This document shows positions 10,600-20,147 of a stretch of 22,814 bases of DNA, piece after piece. The translations under genes were made by a program, and so were the position numbers. Source of the stretch: Plicaturopsis crispa FD-325 SS-3 (Eukaryota; Basidiomycota; Agaricomycetes; Amylocorticiales; Amylocorticiaceae); assembly GCA_000827205.1 (NCBI GenBank), contig KN832581.1:8252-31065 (forward strand). The letters are read 5' to 3'. The notes below the pieces were generated by a model that worked only from the letters and a program-made list of their open reading frames with translations, ran no database searches and had not been told where the DNA came from. Position 1 is the stretch's first letter. Each line of letters starts with the position of its first letter.

Positions 10600-12080
10600 G
10601 CGCCCACATGCAAAACAGCGACGGCGCGCAACGGTCCCTGCAACAAACGACCGACGCCCACCCCCGATCACGCCGGCGCAGCGCCAGAGGCGGCATGCTC
10701 GCGCAAAACAGCGGCGGCGCTCTAGGTCCCGACAACAAACCGCGCCTGCGCATAAAACGGTAGCGACACGCCACGGTTCCAGCTCCAAACCACCAACGCA
10801 GACGCCCAGCGCCGCGCCCACTCTCGACGGCGCCCACGCCCATGCGCGTTCTCGACGGCACCCACGCCCCCACGCACTCTTGACGGCGCCGGTCCCCATG
10901 CGCGTTTTCAACGGCGCCGGCGCCCATGCACATTTTCGACGGCGCCGGCGCCCATGCGTGTTCTCGACGACGCTCACGCACTCGCGCACTCTTGACGGCG
11001 CCCACGCCTGTGCGCGTCTCGAGAACGCCCCCGCCCTGCGCATTTTCGACGGTACCCCCATGTCCTCTGCGCGTGTCGACAACGCCCACGCCCACGGCGT
11101 TCTCGACAGCGCCCACACCTTCTCCCACTCTCGACGCACGCCCGTGCGCGTCCTCGACGACACCCCCACCTGCGCACGTTCTCAAACGACGCCTGCGCCT
11201 GCCCACGTCCTTGACAACGCCCACGCCCGCGCACGCCCGTGACAATGCCCACACCCGCGCACGCTCAACAACGCCCACACCCGCGCACGCCCTCAACAAC
11301 GCCCTTGCGCGCGCACGTCCTCAACGACACCCACACCCGCGCACGTCCTCAACGACGCCCGCGCCTGCCCACGTCCTCGAAGACGCCACGCCTGCACGCT
11401 CAACAGCGACAGTCGTACCGTGCGCAGCGTCGGCGCAGCGCCCCCGTCCATTGTGAGCGCCCACGCCCACACTCTGGATGGGTGCCCGTGCGACGACGCC
11501 CACGCCCGCGCACATTCTCGACGACCCCGATGCCCGAGGGCGTTTTCGACAACGCCCACGCTTGCGCGTTCTCGACAACACCAACGCCGTGCGCGTTTAC
11601 GACAGCGCCCACGCCCCCACACGTTTTCGACGGCGCCCACGCCCTCGCGCATGCTCGACAGCGCCCACACCCCCGCGCATTCTCGACACCGCCAACACCT
11701 CGCGCATTTTCGACACCCCCACGCCCCCTCGCGTTTTCGACAACGCGCACGGACGCCATGCGCAGCGCCCACGCCCTCCACACCCTCGCGTTTTTGACAA
11801 CGCCCACGCCCTTGCATTCTTGACAACACCCAAGCCCCCCCGCATTTTCGACAACGCGCACGGGCGCCGTGCGTATTTTCGACAACGCCTGTGCGCGTTT
11901 TTGACAGCGCAGCGCCAGAGGCGACACACATTCGCAAATCGGCGACGGTGCGCCACCGTCAGCAACAAACGATCCACACCCAACCGATCACGCCGGCGCA
12001 GTGCATGAGCAAAACGGCGACTGCACGCCATGGCCCCAACACCGAGATCACGCCAGTGCAGTGCCAGAGGCGCATACACC
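10600..12080. repeat. GC-rich minisatellite (~28-30-bp unit) flanked by a longer repeat
   Basis: From about 10830 to 11905, variants of gacggcgcccacgccc plus catgcgcgttctc repeat every 28-30 bp. A second family flanks it: gatcacgccggcgcag occurs at 10666 and 11986, with a variant at 12046, associated with gcgccagaggcg. The unit is not a multiple of three, but stops are rare, so long frames occur in several phases of both strands (for example 10544-11242 plus and 10577-11299 minus). Their Arg/Ala/Pro/Thr or Gly/Arg/Val/Cys repeats are shadows of the satellite rather than genes. Confidence 0.85.
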
Positions 12081-12328
12081 TGGAGGATGGTTATTATTCT
12101 AGTAGAAATATGTCATGTACTATAGTACTCAAATACACTTATTTTGGATTGTACTTCAATTTTCCACCTATGATGACTATGCAATCTATGGGAGCTATGA
12201 AAACTATAATAGTAACTTAGCCTTTTATTGGTTTGAATGTGCTTTTGCTTACAGTAGCTATAGTAGCTCTTATAGCTCTTATAGCAACAAAATTGCCCAA
12301 AGTAGCTATTATAGATGATCTTATCTCG

Positions 12329-12350
12329 ACTTTGTCTATATAGACAAAGT
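12329..12350. repeat. 22-bp perfect palindrome
   Basis: The sequence actttgtctat at 12329-12339 is followed by its exact reverse complement with no spacer. It lies at the right edge of the putative insertion, next to the 14-bp inverted repeat at 12350-12363. Confidence 0.9.
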
Positions 12351-12351
12351 G

Positions 12352-13022
12352 ATTTTCCTGATGTTTGCTCCCTCGATGTAAGTGAAGTTTTACTATGTGT
12401 TAAATCACAGCTTACAAAGACGGATAATAGAGCACAGGACGAGATAGCCCTGACACATTGCCTAATTGGTGCTCATGGGAGTTTCCCGACGTCTATCTTC
12501 CTGCACAATTTCACACTCAAGCTGGTTTCCGTGCGGACATGACGGCAATCTTAAACCAGCCAAAGTCTCCGATGGGCATTAGCCGTGCCTTCGGGGAGAC
12601 TTTGGTCTTGGGTGTGGGTTTGATGATTCACGAGGCTATGACGGTGAATGCTATTGAGCCTGACGAGGCGGACAATCCATCCAGTGATATTCCACGATGG
12701 GTGCTTGGTAGTCCTTTGGGCCTCGACGACACCCTTGGGTTTGAAGAGCCTTGCGAGAGGTTGCTCAAGCTGATGAAAAAGCCCAGAAACACAAAGCGCA
12801 AAGCAGGCGAAAGTTCCAAGTATGTCTCTGTTATGTCAACTATTGTCTGAATCTCACCGCGTATTTAGCACAAGCGACAGCGCATCCCTGCAAAAGGCCC
12901 TGAACCCGAACTTGTGTCGAAAGAAGCTCGAGAGAAAGCAGAAGAACAGGCTGAGAAGGAGCGCAAAAAGGGAAAAAAGGCAGCCCCAAGAAAAAAAAGG
13001 GCAAACAATGCTTAAACTCTAA
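12352..13022 (+). pseudogene. 3' part of the interrupted unknown gene
   Basis: Exons: the tail ending at 12377 (SDFPDVCSLD), then 12431-12819, then 12869 to about 13022. Introns are 12378-12430 (gtaagt to ataatag, with a cttac branch-like site) and 12820-12868 (gtatgt to atttag). The middle exon reads LPNWCSWEFPDVYLPAQF and later GETLVLGVGLMIHEAM. It then becomes Lys-rich and would fit as the C-terminal half of the gene broken at 9496. The last exon is ambiguous. The phase implied by the best donor reads a basic tail ending at 13022. Another frame, KGPEPELVSKEAREKAEE to a TAA near 13016, looks more protein-like and would need a weaker donor or implies a frameshift. The stop lies about 210 bp upstream of the dioxygenase start. 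Confidence 0.5.
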
Positions 13023-13232
13023 CGTAGCTTTGTGGCCATATATCTGGGCCAAAATAACATTTCTCATTAGATTCAGGATGTTTCATAGTATGAGGGATTG
13101 TGCTCAGAAGCGGAATGCAAGCCCGGTGTGGCTGAATACAATCATTGGCTTGATGATGTAATCTAGTCACATGATTGTTGAACTTCAGAAGTTTTTTTCA
13201 AAGGAACTGTATGCTTGGTTGTCTCGTGATTT

Positions 13233-14805
13233 ATGGGCAAAAGATCTCGCCACCATCATCATACACTTCCCAGGAAGAAGAGCAGAGCAGAATCAGGCTT
13301 TGCTCCAGCACAGTAAGAAATTCCTATTATAAGTCAGAATATATGCTAATCTATGAGCAGTGTGCCTGACCTTAAAGAGTATCTCTGGACTCAAATTCAG
13401 ATAGAGCTAAAATCCCGCACTGAGCTGTATGCATCCCAGCATAATAGAACAGCACCAGCACCAAAAAAAGAGCTGAGCACTATTCTGTATGTTATTATTA
13501 TGCTTTTCGAAAACAAATACTAACACAGTAATCATAAAGTGGACACTTGTACTGTGATCTGAGGCTATTGGAGACAGAGAGGGGGGCCAATATAGCCGAA
13601 ACCATCAAGAAAGAGGGTCAGATCATTGATCTTAATGAGCTGAAGATCATAGTTCTCAGTATTGTGGCAGCGATTCTAAACTCTGGTACGCTGCCAGATT
13701 GCATTATGAAGGATTGCTGATGAAATTATTTGATGTAGTCAAAGTGGAACTTGATGCCCAGCGGGTCACAGACCGGCTCAAAAACTACAGGGTCAACACC
13801 AACACTACTGGGTCTAATTCTGAGGTTGCTTTATCGAAGCTGTTCCCAAATACCAAGATTGGACACTTGGATAAGCCGACCACTATTGTGGATTCACATG
13901 GAAAAATACTTGTTTGGTTTCTGCCTAATATAATACATCCAGCTCGTACGGTGAGCTTAACTCAAGATCATAATATGACTGTCATGCTGATGTTTACGTT
14001 GTAGGGTAATACTAACAATGCCACTGCATCCATCAATCACCTTTTGCGCCGCGAATACAACGCAGCTATCGCATCAGAGAAGCCCTCTTGGCGCAACGAT
14101 GGCTTTCGCATCCAGACAAACAACAATCAATTTCATCCTGGTGTGGTCGATTTTGTCCCAGGGTGGTTTATGCAAGGGCACAAGGTACGAAATTGCTTCT
14201 GGTAGTCAGAATATTGCTGAGCGTGATACTAGAGGCCAGAAGACAAGCTTTACACGTCAAAGGCCTTCCGTGATGAAAGAACGGCTACATTTCTAAAGGC
14301 TATCACCCCGACAGAGATGCTGATAAATGCTGTCACTGCTCTTATCGCTCCAGACCTCTACGACATTGGTCGAGAAGCAATCGAGAGGCTAAAAACTGGA
14401 GACCATCTACAGACAAAGCACTCAAACGTCTCTTTATGGCCTTCAGTTTTCTCTGGAATCGAGGTGATCAGTAACAGGATTACCCCAAATCATCGCGACT
14501 GTGATGGCACATTTGAGGGATATGATCTTCTACTCAGCGGGGGATCGCACAGCCATGCAGAGATGTTTTTGGCTGACTTGGGGGCCAATCTAGCATACCA
14601 ACCAGGTACTGTGGTTGGCCTTTGTGGAAAGCTTTTGCGTCACGAAGTAGCGGACTGGAAGGGTGGAGAACGGGTTTGCTATGCACACTTTATGCGCGAT
14701 GCTGTTCACAGCCGCCTGGGAGTACGCAGAGCAAAATGGGTGGAAGAGAATATTTATCACAAGTTGATGTCAACTGAGTTTTTGGCACGACAGAGGGGAT
14801 ATTAA
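13233..14805 (+). CDS. TET/JBP-type 2-oxoglutarate/Fe(II) dioxygenase (predicted 5-methylcytosine oxidase)
   Basis: Six exons: 13233-13312, 13361-13486, 13540-13685, 13739-13950, 14005-14184 and 14233-14805. All introns are GT-AG, 48-54 nt, and the join keeps one frame (1317 nt, 438 aa). Intron 2 uses an AAG acceptor 16 nt after a tactaac branch site; the nearer CAG would lead to a stop. The start MGKRSRHHHH with a following RKKSR cluster suggests a nuclear protein. The middle has TTIVDSHGKILVWFLP and FVPGWFMQGHK, blocks I recall from mushroom TET/JBP-like proteins. The catalytic core follows WPSVFSGIEVISNR: iron ligands His335 and Asp337 (HRD), His385 in GKLLRHEV, and Arg395 in GERVCY for 2-oxoglutarate. 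These enzymes oxidise 5-methylcytosine in DNA. All core residues are present, so it looks intact. Only 164 bp separate its stop from the KDZ start on the same strand. The substrate is inferred; a related nucleic-acid oxygenase is the alternative. Confidence 0.83.
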
Positions 14806-14969
14806 TATGATCCTTGGCTTCTCAATGATGTCTACAAGGCTTAATAGCATGTGATACTTCAAGGGATGAAAGGGGCCATGAAAGTCATCGGAACGGGTAC
14901 CGGATCCTGTGTCATTCACATGTGCTGTGCCACGTCACAGCATTTTGCGCCTTTCCTTTCCTCGTCACC
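14806..14969 (+). promoter_or_regulatory. Short intergenic region between dioxygenase and transposase
   Basis: The 164 bp must hold the dioxygenase 3' end signals and the transposase promoter. No TATA box was seen. The transposase ATG at 14970 has an excellent context (caccATGcc), which is why I chose it over the upstream GTG-opened extension in the same frame. Confidence 0.4.
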
Positions 14970-17900
14970 ATGCCAAGCTCTAAAGCTACAAAGAAATCGG
15001 AGAGAGCCAAAGCCGTAAAGAAGAAGTCTGCTGTCATTGCTCTAGACTTCATAGAAAAGACTACCAAGGGAGGAAAAGTGGTCTATAAGGCACAGGAGGC
15101 CCCTTTGCGTCGCACCACTCGAGCATCTAGCAAAGCAACAAGCAGCACAACCAAAGGAACTCCGGATCCTGCTGAGGTCTGTCCAGACGCGGATGCTTCT
15201 ACTGGGGCATATGATGCTGGAAGTTCAGATAATCAAGACTTCAACTTTGAACAATCGACACCAAAGCGGAAAACCAAGGTACGAGTAACTTTTTTGGCTA
15301 ATATCAAATGCTTAAGCTGGAGAACAGACTCAAAACGACTTTATACGGGATTATCTACCCTTCAGACCTCAATATCTCCAGGAGCTACTTTATATGGAAG
15401 GTATCTCCGGTGATGGAATGTGTGGCCAGTGTAAATGCGCCAAAGGGGTTATACGGTGCACAGACTGTTTTGGAGATGGCTTGTGGTGTCGAGAGTGTTG
15501 CCTATCTGGACATGCACGACTACCCTTCCACCGGATTCAACACTGGAATGGACAATGCTTTGTGAAGAGCTCACTGTTCCACCTGGGCTATCTGTTGCAT
15601 TTGGGACATGGCGGTCAGCCTTGTCCAAGCCGGATAGATTCTGAAGAACAATGGGAGGATGTGCAAGGAAACGGAGAAGGAGGAATAGATATTTTGCAAG
15701 AAGACGAGGTTCCTGGAGTAGAAGGCAACAGGGCAGATTCCAAAAGTGGAGTAATGACGGTGGGGCATACGACCGGTGTGTTCCAGCATCGTGTGCGTTG
15801 GTGCGAGTGTGTGGGAGCCGCGGATCATCATCTCCAGCTCTTTCGGATGCCACTCTTCTCTGCAAGCATTTTGCGACCAAGGACAGCCTTCACGTTTGAT
15901 GTGCTGGACCATTTCTACATTGATGCCATGGAATGCAAGACTGCCGCCATGAGTTTCTTTCACAAGCTCCGGCGACTCACAAATAATGCTTTTCCAATGA
16001 CCGTACCAGTAAGTGATGTCACTCTTCTTAGATATTTATTCTTATATGTTTGATCAGAATCTTCACCGTGAAATCATGCGTATCTCACGTCAGTGGCGTG
16101 ACCTTCAAGACCGGAAACACTTTGGATACGGGCATGACACCGGGAAAACTCCAGGACCAGGGGACCTAATGTTGTTCTGTCCTGCCTGCCCCCAGCCAGG
16201 GATAAATCTACCAACAGACTGGAAGGCAAATCCACTTCAGTAAGCAAAGTATTTTCTTTGGCGGCATATATTAACATAGATGTAATAAAAACAGGTGGCT
16301 ATTTGTCCGAATGAAAGTAGTGGATGGGAATTTTTCTGCCCAGTCCATGCAAATGCGGAGGCCAGAACTGGATGTTGGGTTAACGGATGGAGAAGGAGGA
16401 ATGACATCAGAGGGTCCATATCAGCATCACTTGAAGAACACTCCCGAGATTAAGCAGGTACATATTTATTTATTTACTATCTGCATTTTCAACTGACATA
16501 GCAGCAAATCAGCGCTCAGGATGTGTGAAACATAACGCTATAAATTCAGCCAATCTTGAACGGAAAAACCTTGCGGCGACAGGAGGAGGAACATGTGCGT
16601 GCGGACGTCATGGAGCATTTGTTCCTCATTCTATGGTAGATTTTCAGAAGGGAGAGCGGTGAGTTGTTAGTGAGAGACAGACCGATATTAAAAACTAAAC
16701 ATGAATACAACAGCCAGATGAACATGGACTACGCAATCTGCGAGGCACTGAACTATCACACAAAAGGATTGCCAGGGGCCATTGTGGTATATGATGTGGC
16801 CTGTCAGTGGTTTGTACATTTCAAGGAGCGCCTTGACAAAAGCTCAACATTGACCAAAACGGACCTCAACATCATTGCGGCTATCGACAAATTCCATCTT
16901 GGAGTTCATATTCCGTCATGCTTTGTGAAATTCTCGTTGAATTTTATCCGAGGAGCCGCTCAGCTTGACGGTGCAATTCTGGAGACCCTGTGGACACCTT
17001 TCAACAAAACGTCGGCTAATGCCAGGGCAATGAGCAAAGCACACCGACGCGAAGTGTATAACAATCACATGCTGGATTCAAATTGGAAAAAGCTGGTGGG
17101 ACTGAGTACGTGAAGGTCTCATCATGATGGTTGTTGCATTGCTGACTATGAGAGATATATCTAGTACCTATGCTTTTGAAAAAAGCAAAGCGTGCTAAGA
17201 ATGGTGTTGAAGAAGCCAAGCATGCATTTGAGAAACTAACGGAGGCTGTAAAGGACCAATCCAAGGAGTGGGAAACTGCTTATGAGAAAGCTATGATGGA
17301 GCGAACAGACGAAAATCTCTCAATATTTGAGGTCAACATGGAAAAAGGTCAAATCTCAGTAGATTCAATGTTATAAACTAATAAAGCTCATATATGTGTG
17401 TAGCTCCATCACAGGCTCAGATACGCTTAGATTTGGCCTCTAACGAGAAGAATCAAGGCCTCAAAGGGGGCGCTATTGCATGGCTTGCAAGCGGAATTGC
17501 AATTGAGGGAGCCCAGTGAGTCCCTACAGTTCAACAAAATTTGAAGTAATATGGGGGTAACCTTTTCGAAAATCAGAGATAGCCTCCGAGCAGAAATTCG
17601 CAAAATGGGGTCACATCCAACAATCAAAATGAAAAATGACATCCAGGAGCGGCGCAGACGTCTAGAAGCAAGAATCGACACTTTTAACAAAAAAGGTTCC
17701 CAGTTCTTCGATAATATCGATGCTAGGGAAGGAAATCTACTTCCTGCAGTGGAGGATAATGTGGAAGAACTGGATGAAAGCGAGGAAGATGGAGAAACAG
17801 ATCACGAAGGGAATGATGATGACTCAGAAGAGGATGAAGCTGAGTGGCCAGAGCATATGCCTTTATGGATGCCGTCGTCATTGAAATCCAGAGAGACAAT

Positions 17901-18638
17901 GGATATTGGGATAAATTCCCTAGCGTCACAGGAGCGGAAACTCCGCCAAGGGCAGGCAAATGATGACCTCGAAGAGCTACGACTAGCGTTGGGACACAAA
18001 TCACTACTATATCGCACGGAACTACGACACACAAAGAGCAAAAAGGGAAAAACAAGAGCTTTTGGTCTCATTAAACGGGCAGATGCACAGGTCAAGAAGC
18101 ATTTGAGGAGCTATCGGAGAGCAAGGGCCGCATTGTTGAGGCTAGGAGAAGATGAGGATATAATGGAGGAGTATAAGGAAATCCACGAGTCAGACTTGAA
18201 ACTCAGCGGGGATGTTTCACATGAAAACCGGGCGGGTCAGAAAAGTGACAAATTGGCATGGTTCTGGGCTTTGCCTGGAGGGAAAAAGAACAAAAGCACC
18301 TGGATGACAGAATGTAAGTTCCAGTGTTTGTGATAATTGTTTGTTACTGAAACAAAAATGTAGTTTACCGTGTAAACTGGCTGCGAGCTAAAGCACGGTA
18401 CGAACGATGGGAAGAGGAGGTGCTAATTGTAGGAAATGAGATGCAGTGGACAGTCCTATGGTTTATGCATCAAAAGAACTGCTGGATCAAACGACGGGAT
18501 CAATGTGGTGAAGAGAACACCAATGGGCATAGAATCTATGCTCAAAAGCAGATCGGCATGTGGGATATGTTCATTGCAGAGGGAAAAAGAGGGTTCAAGG
18601 GATTCATGATACCACATAAGGAGCTAGAGGAGGAGTAA
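14970..18638 (+). CDS. KDZ-family transposase with CxC2 cysteine cluster
   Basis: Ten exons: 14970-15278, 15328-16008, 16058-16239, 16295-16457, 16513-16658, 16714-17105, 17165-17347, 17404-17515, 17577-18313 and 18364-18638. The nine introns are 49-61 nt, all GT-AG, and the join is open throughout (3180 nt, 1059 aa). Residues 1-103 are basic. A CxC2-type zinc cluster follows at about 135-171 (Cys135, 138, 147, 150, 157, 160 and His165, 171). The KDZ core includes RKNLAATGGGTCACGRHGAF, then FVPHSMVDFQKGE, then YDVACQW (Asp521), FHLGVH (554-559) and GAAQLDGAILETLW (574-587). The C-terminal region is charged, with a linker of Glu/Asp and then WLRAKARYERWEEE and MQWTVLWFM. It would cut and move the DNA element carrying it. 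The motif that I recall as DGE in relatives reads DGA (Ala581), although Glu584 is kept. It is followed within 25 bp by a satellite array. Confidence 0.9.
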
Positions 18639-18660
18639 AATGTCAATACAAGAAAATGTG

Positions 18661-19760
18661 TAGTGGACACAAGAAAACGGTAGACAAAATATTTGAAGTG
18701 TAACCGGGTGTGAGACATAACTTAAAGTAAGGAAAAGGCATTGTTACACTTAATGCATGTGAATAATGACAAACATATATGCCAGGCAAATAGTGACCAG
18801 GTGGTCATAGCCAAATATATAGACTGCATAGTCGTGGAAGGTGGAGTAGACCCTGGCCTTTGTGTCCGTGAGGCTGAGGAGAAGAATTCTTTAAAATGCC
18901 TCTTGAGCTGCTTGAGGAGACAAATCATAGAGATGGGCCAAAAAGCTGCCTACAGTCTTGTATTCTGGGTGTGGCAGATAAATCTCTGACCAAAATTATG
19001 CCAGTGTGAGTGGCGGACACAATGATACTGTAGCCGAAATATTTTGGGACTGTGCCGCGGATACAATGAAATGGTAGGCAGAATATTCTGAGGTGGCGGG
19101 GCAGACACAAAGAAACCATAGCCAAAATATTCTAAGACAGAGCGGCGGATACCATGAAATGGTGGACAGAATATTCTGAGGGTGAGCGGCGGACATGAAG
19201 ACACCATAGCCAAAATATTCTGGGCATGAGCGGCGGATGCGAGGATATGCCCATAAGAATATTCTGAGTGTAAGAAGTGGCTACAATAATACCAGAGCCA
19301 AGATATTGTAAGGTGTAGCAGCGGACACAAAGGCACCGTAGCCAAAATATTCTGTGCATAAGAGGGCGGACACTAACAAACCGTAACCAAAATATCCCGA
19401 GGGTGAGCGGTGGATACAACAAAACAGAAGGCAAAATGTTCTGAGGGGGGGGGCAGACACGAAGAAACCGTAGCAAAAATATTCCGAGGGTGAGCGGCGG
19501 ATACAAGAAAACAGAAGCCAAAATATTCTGAGGCGGAGGGGCGGATACGAAGAAACCGTAACCAAAATATTGCGAGGGTGAGCGGCGGATACAAGAAAAC
19601 AGAAGCCAAAATATTCTGAGGCGGAGGGGCGGATACGAAGAAACCGTAGCAAAAATATTCCGAGGGTGAGCTGCGGATACAAGAAAACAGAAGCCAGAAT
19701 AATCTAAGGCGTAGGGGCGGATATAAGGAAATGGGAGGGAGAATATTCTAAGGGTGAGTG
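18661..19760. repeat. ~44-bp satellite organised in part as 88-bp dimers, AATATT core
   Basis: Variants of gcggcggatacaagaaaac plus agaagccaaaatattctgag repeat from just after the transposase stop. The clearest part (about 19440-19690) has an exact 88-bp period: gagggtgagc-gcgg begins at 19486, 19574 and 19662. Each dimer holds two ~44-bp monomers, each with an AAAATATTC core. Copies before 19400 are more diverged. Minus-strand frames up to 257 codons (19132-19905) read repeats such as ASEYFGF and are shadows of the array. Confidence 0.85.
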
Positions 19761-19854
19761 GGCCAGGTAAGAACATGGTGGGTGGATACGACAAGACAGA
19801 TGTCAAAATATTCCCACAATGTGGGTATAGCCAGCAAAATACAGTACAGTATTG

Positions 19855-19951
19855 AGCCAGTATGGTGCAGTGGCAAAGCGCGGGTGTTGTGTGGCGTGGG
19901 AACATTTATCCGTCAGTCCTGGGTTCGAATCCTGGTCCTGGATTACTTTTT
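19855..19951 (+). repeat. tRNA-like Pol III module (decayed tRNA or SINE head)
   Basis: A near-consensus A box (tggtgcagtgg, 19863-19873) and an exact B box (ggttcgaatcc, 19922-19932) lie 48 bases apart. A run of five T at 19947-19951 follows, as for Pol III termination. D-arm pairing (gtgc with gcgc) and the T-arm (ctggg with cctgg) form. The acceptor stem pairs only about five of seven bases, and the anticodon/variable part is too long for a plain tRNA. I read it as a tRNA-derived repeat rather than a working tRNA; an intron-containing tRNA is less likely. Confidence 0.6.
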
Positions 19952-20139
19952 GCACTGGCGGATGTGCTTCAGAATATTTTGAGCTTCAGGGGCCCATACC
20001 CTCAGGCAATATCTCATATGCAGGCGGATACGACACACCATACACAAAATATTCTAAGTAGGGGGGGAAACAGATGTGGGACCACCCTTGTAGATAGGAC
20101 AAAATATAATTTGGCTGATCCTATGAGATAGGCCTCAGA

Positions 20140-20147
20140 ATATTCAT
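20140..20147. repeat. Left target-site duplication
   Basis: ATATTCAT immediately precedes the left terminal inverted repeat and is repeated exactly at 22596-22603. Confidence 0.93.

Larger units (their letters stand above)
9497..12310. mobile_element. Putative insertion (~2.8 kb) splitting the upstream gene
   Basis: Exon-like sequence stops at about 9496 and resumes at about 12352, so the DNA between looks acquired. Both edges are AT-rich and packed with GCTATA/TAGC words. An 11-bp inverted pair, gttgctataag at 9497-9507 and cttatagcaac at 12278-12288, could be terminal repeats. The interior is GC-rich and includes a minisatellite; no transposase frame was found. A convincing target-site duplication was not found, so the exact ends are uncertain (alternatives are in the findings). 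If mobile, it is non-autonomous. Confidence 0.5.
19761..20147. repeat. Degenerate end of the satellite
   Basis: Scattered AATATT cores persist (19807, 19973, 20050, 20139) with gcggata words around them, but regular spacing is lost. A tRNA-like module interrupts it. No gene was seen. Confidence 0.6.

Noticed and set aside
10492-12079. Many 160-240-codon frames on both strands
   Set aside because: Shadows of the GC-rich repeat array; repetitive Arg/Ala/Pro or Gly/Arg/Val composition, no start context or introns.
13171-13312. Earlier start for the dioxygenase at the ATG at 13171
   Set aside because: That frame does not join to the next exon through the strong GTAAGA/GCAG splice pair; the ATG at 13233 does and gives a basic nuclear-type N-terminus.
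14922-14969. N-terminal extension of the transposase
   Set aside because: It begins at GTG, not ATG, and the ATG at 14970 has a strong translation context.
15449-15963. Minus-strand frames opposite the transposase
   Set aside because: They overlap the conserved CxC2/KDZ coding exon on the other strand and have no motif.
18950-19905. Minus-strand frames of 131-257 codons with repeating motifs
   Set aside because: Each repeat of the peptide corresponds to one satellite monomer; there is no domain, and the copies read in shifting frames.
19855-19951. Functional tRNA gene
   Set aside because: Acceptor stem has mismatches and the anticodon region is too long to fold normally.
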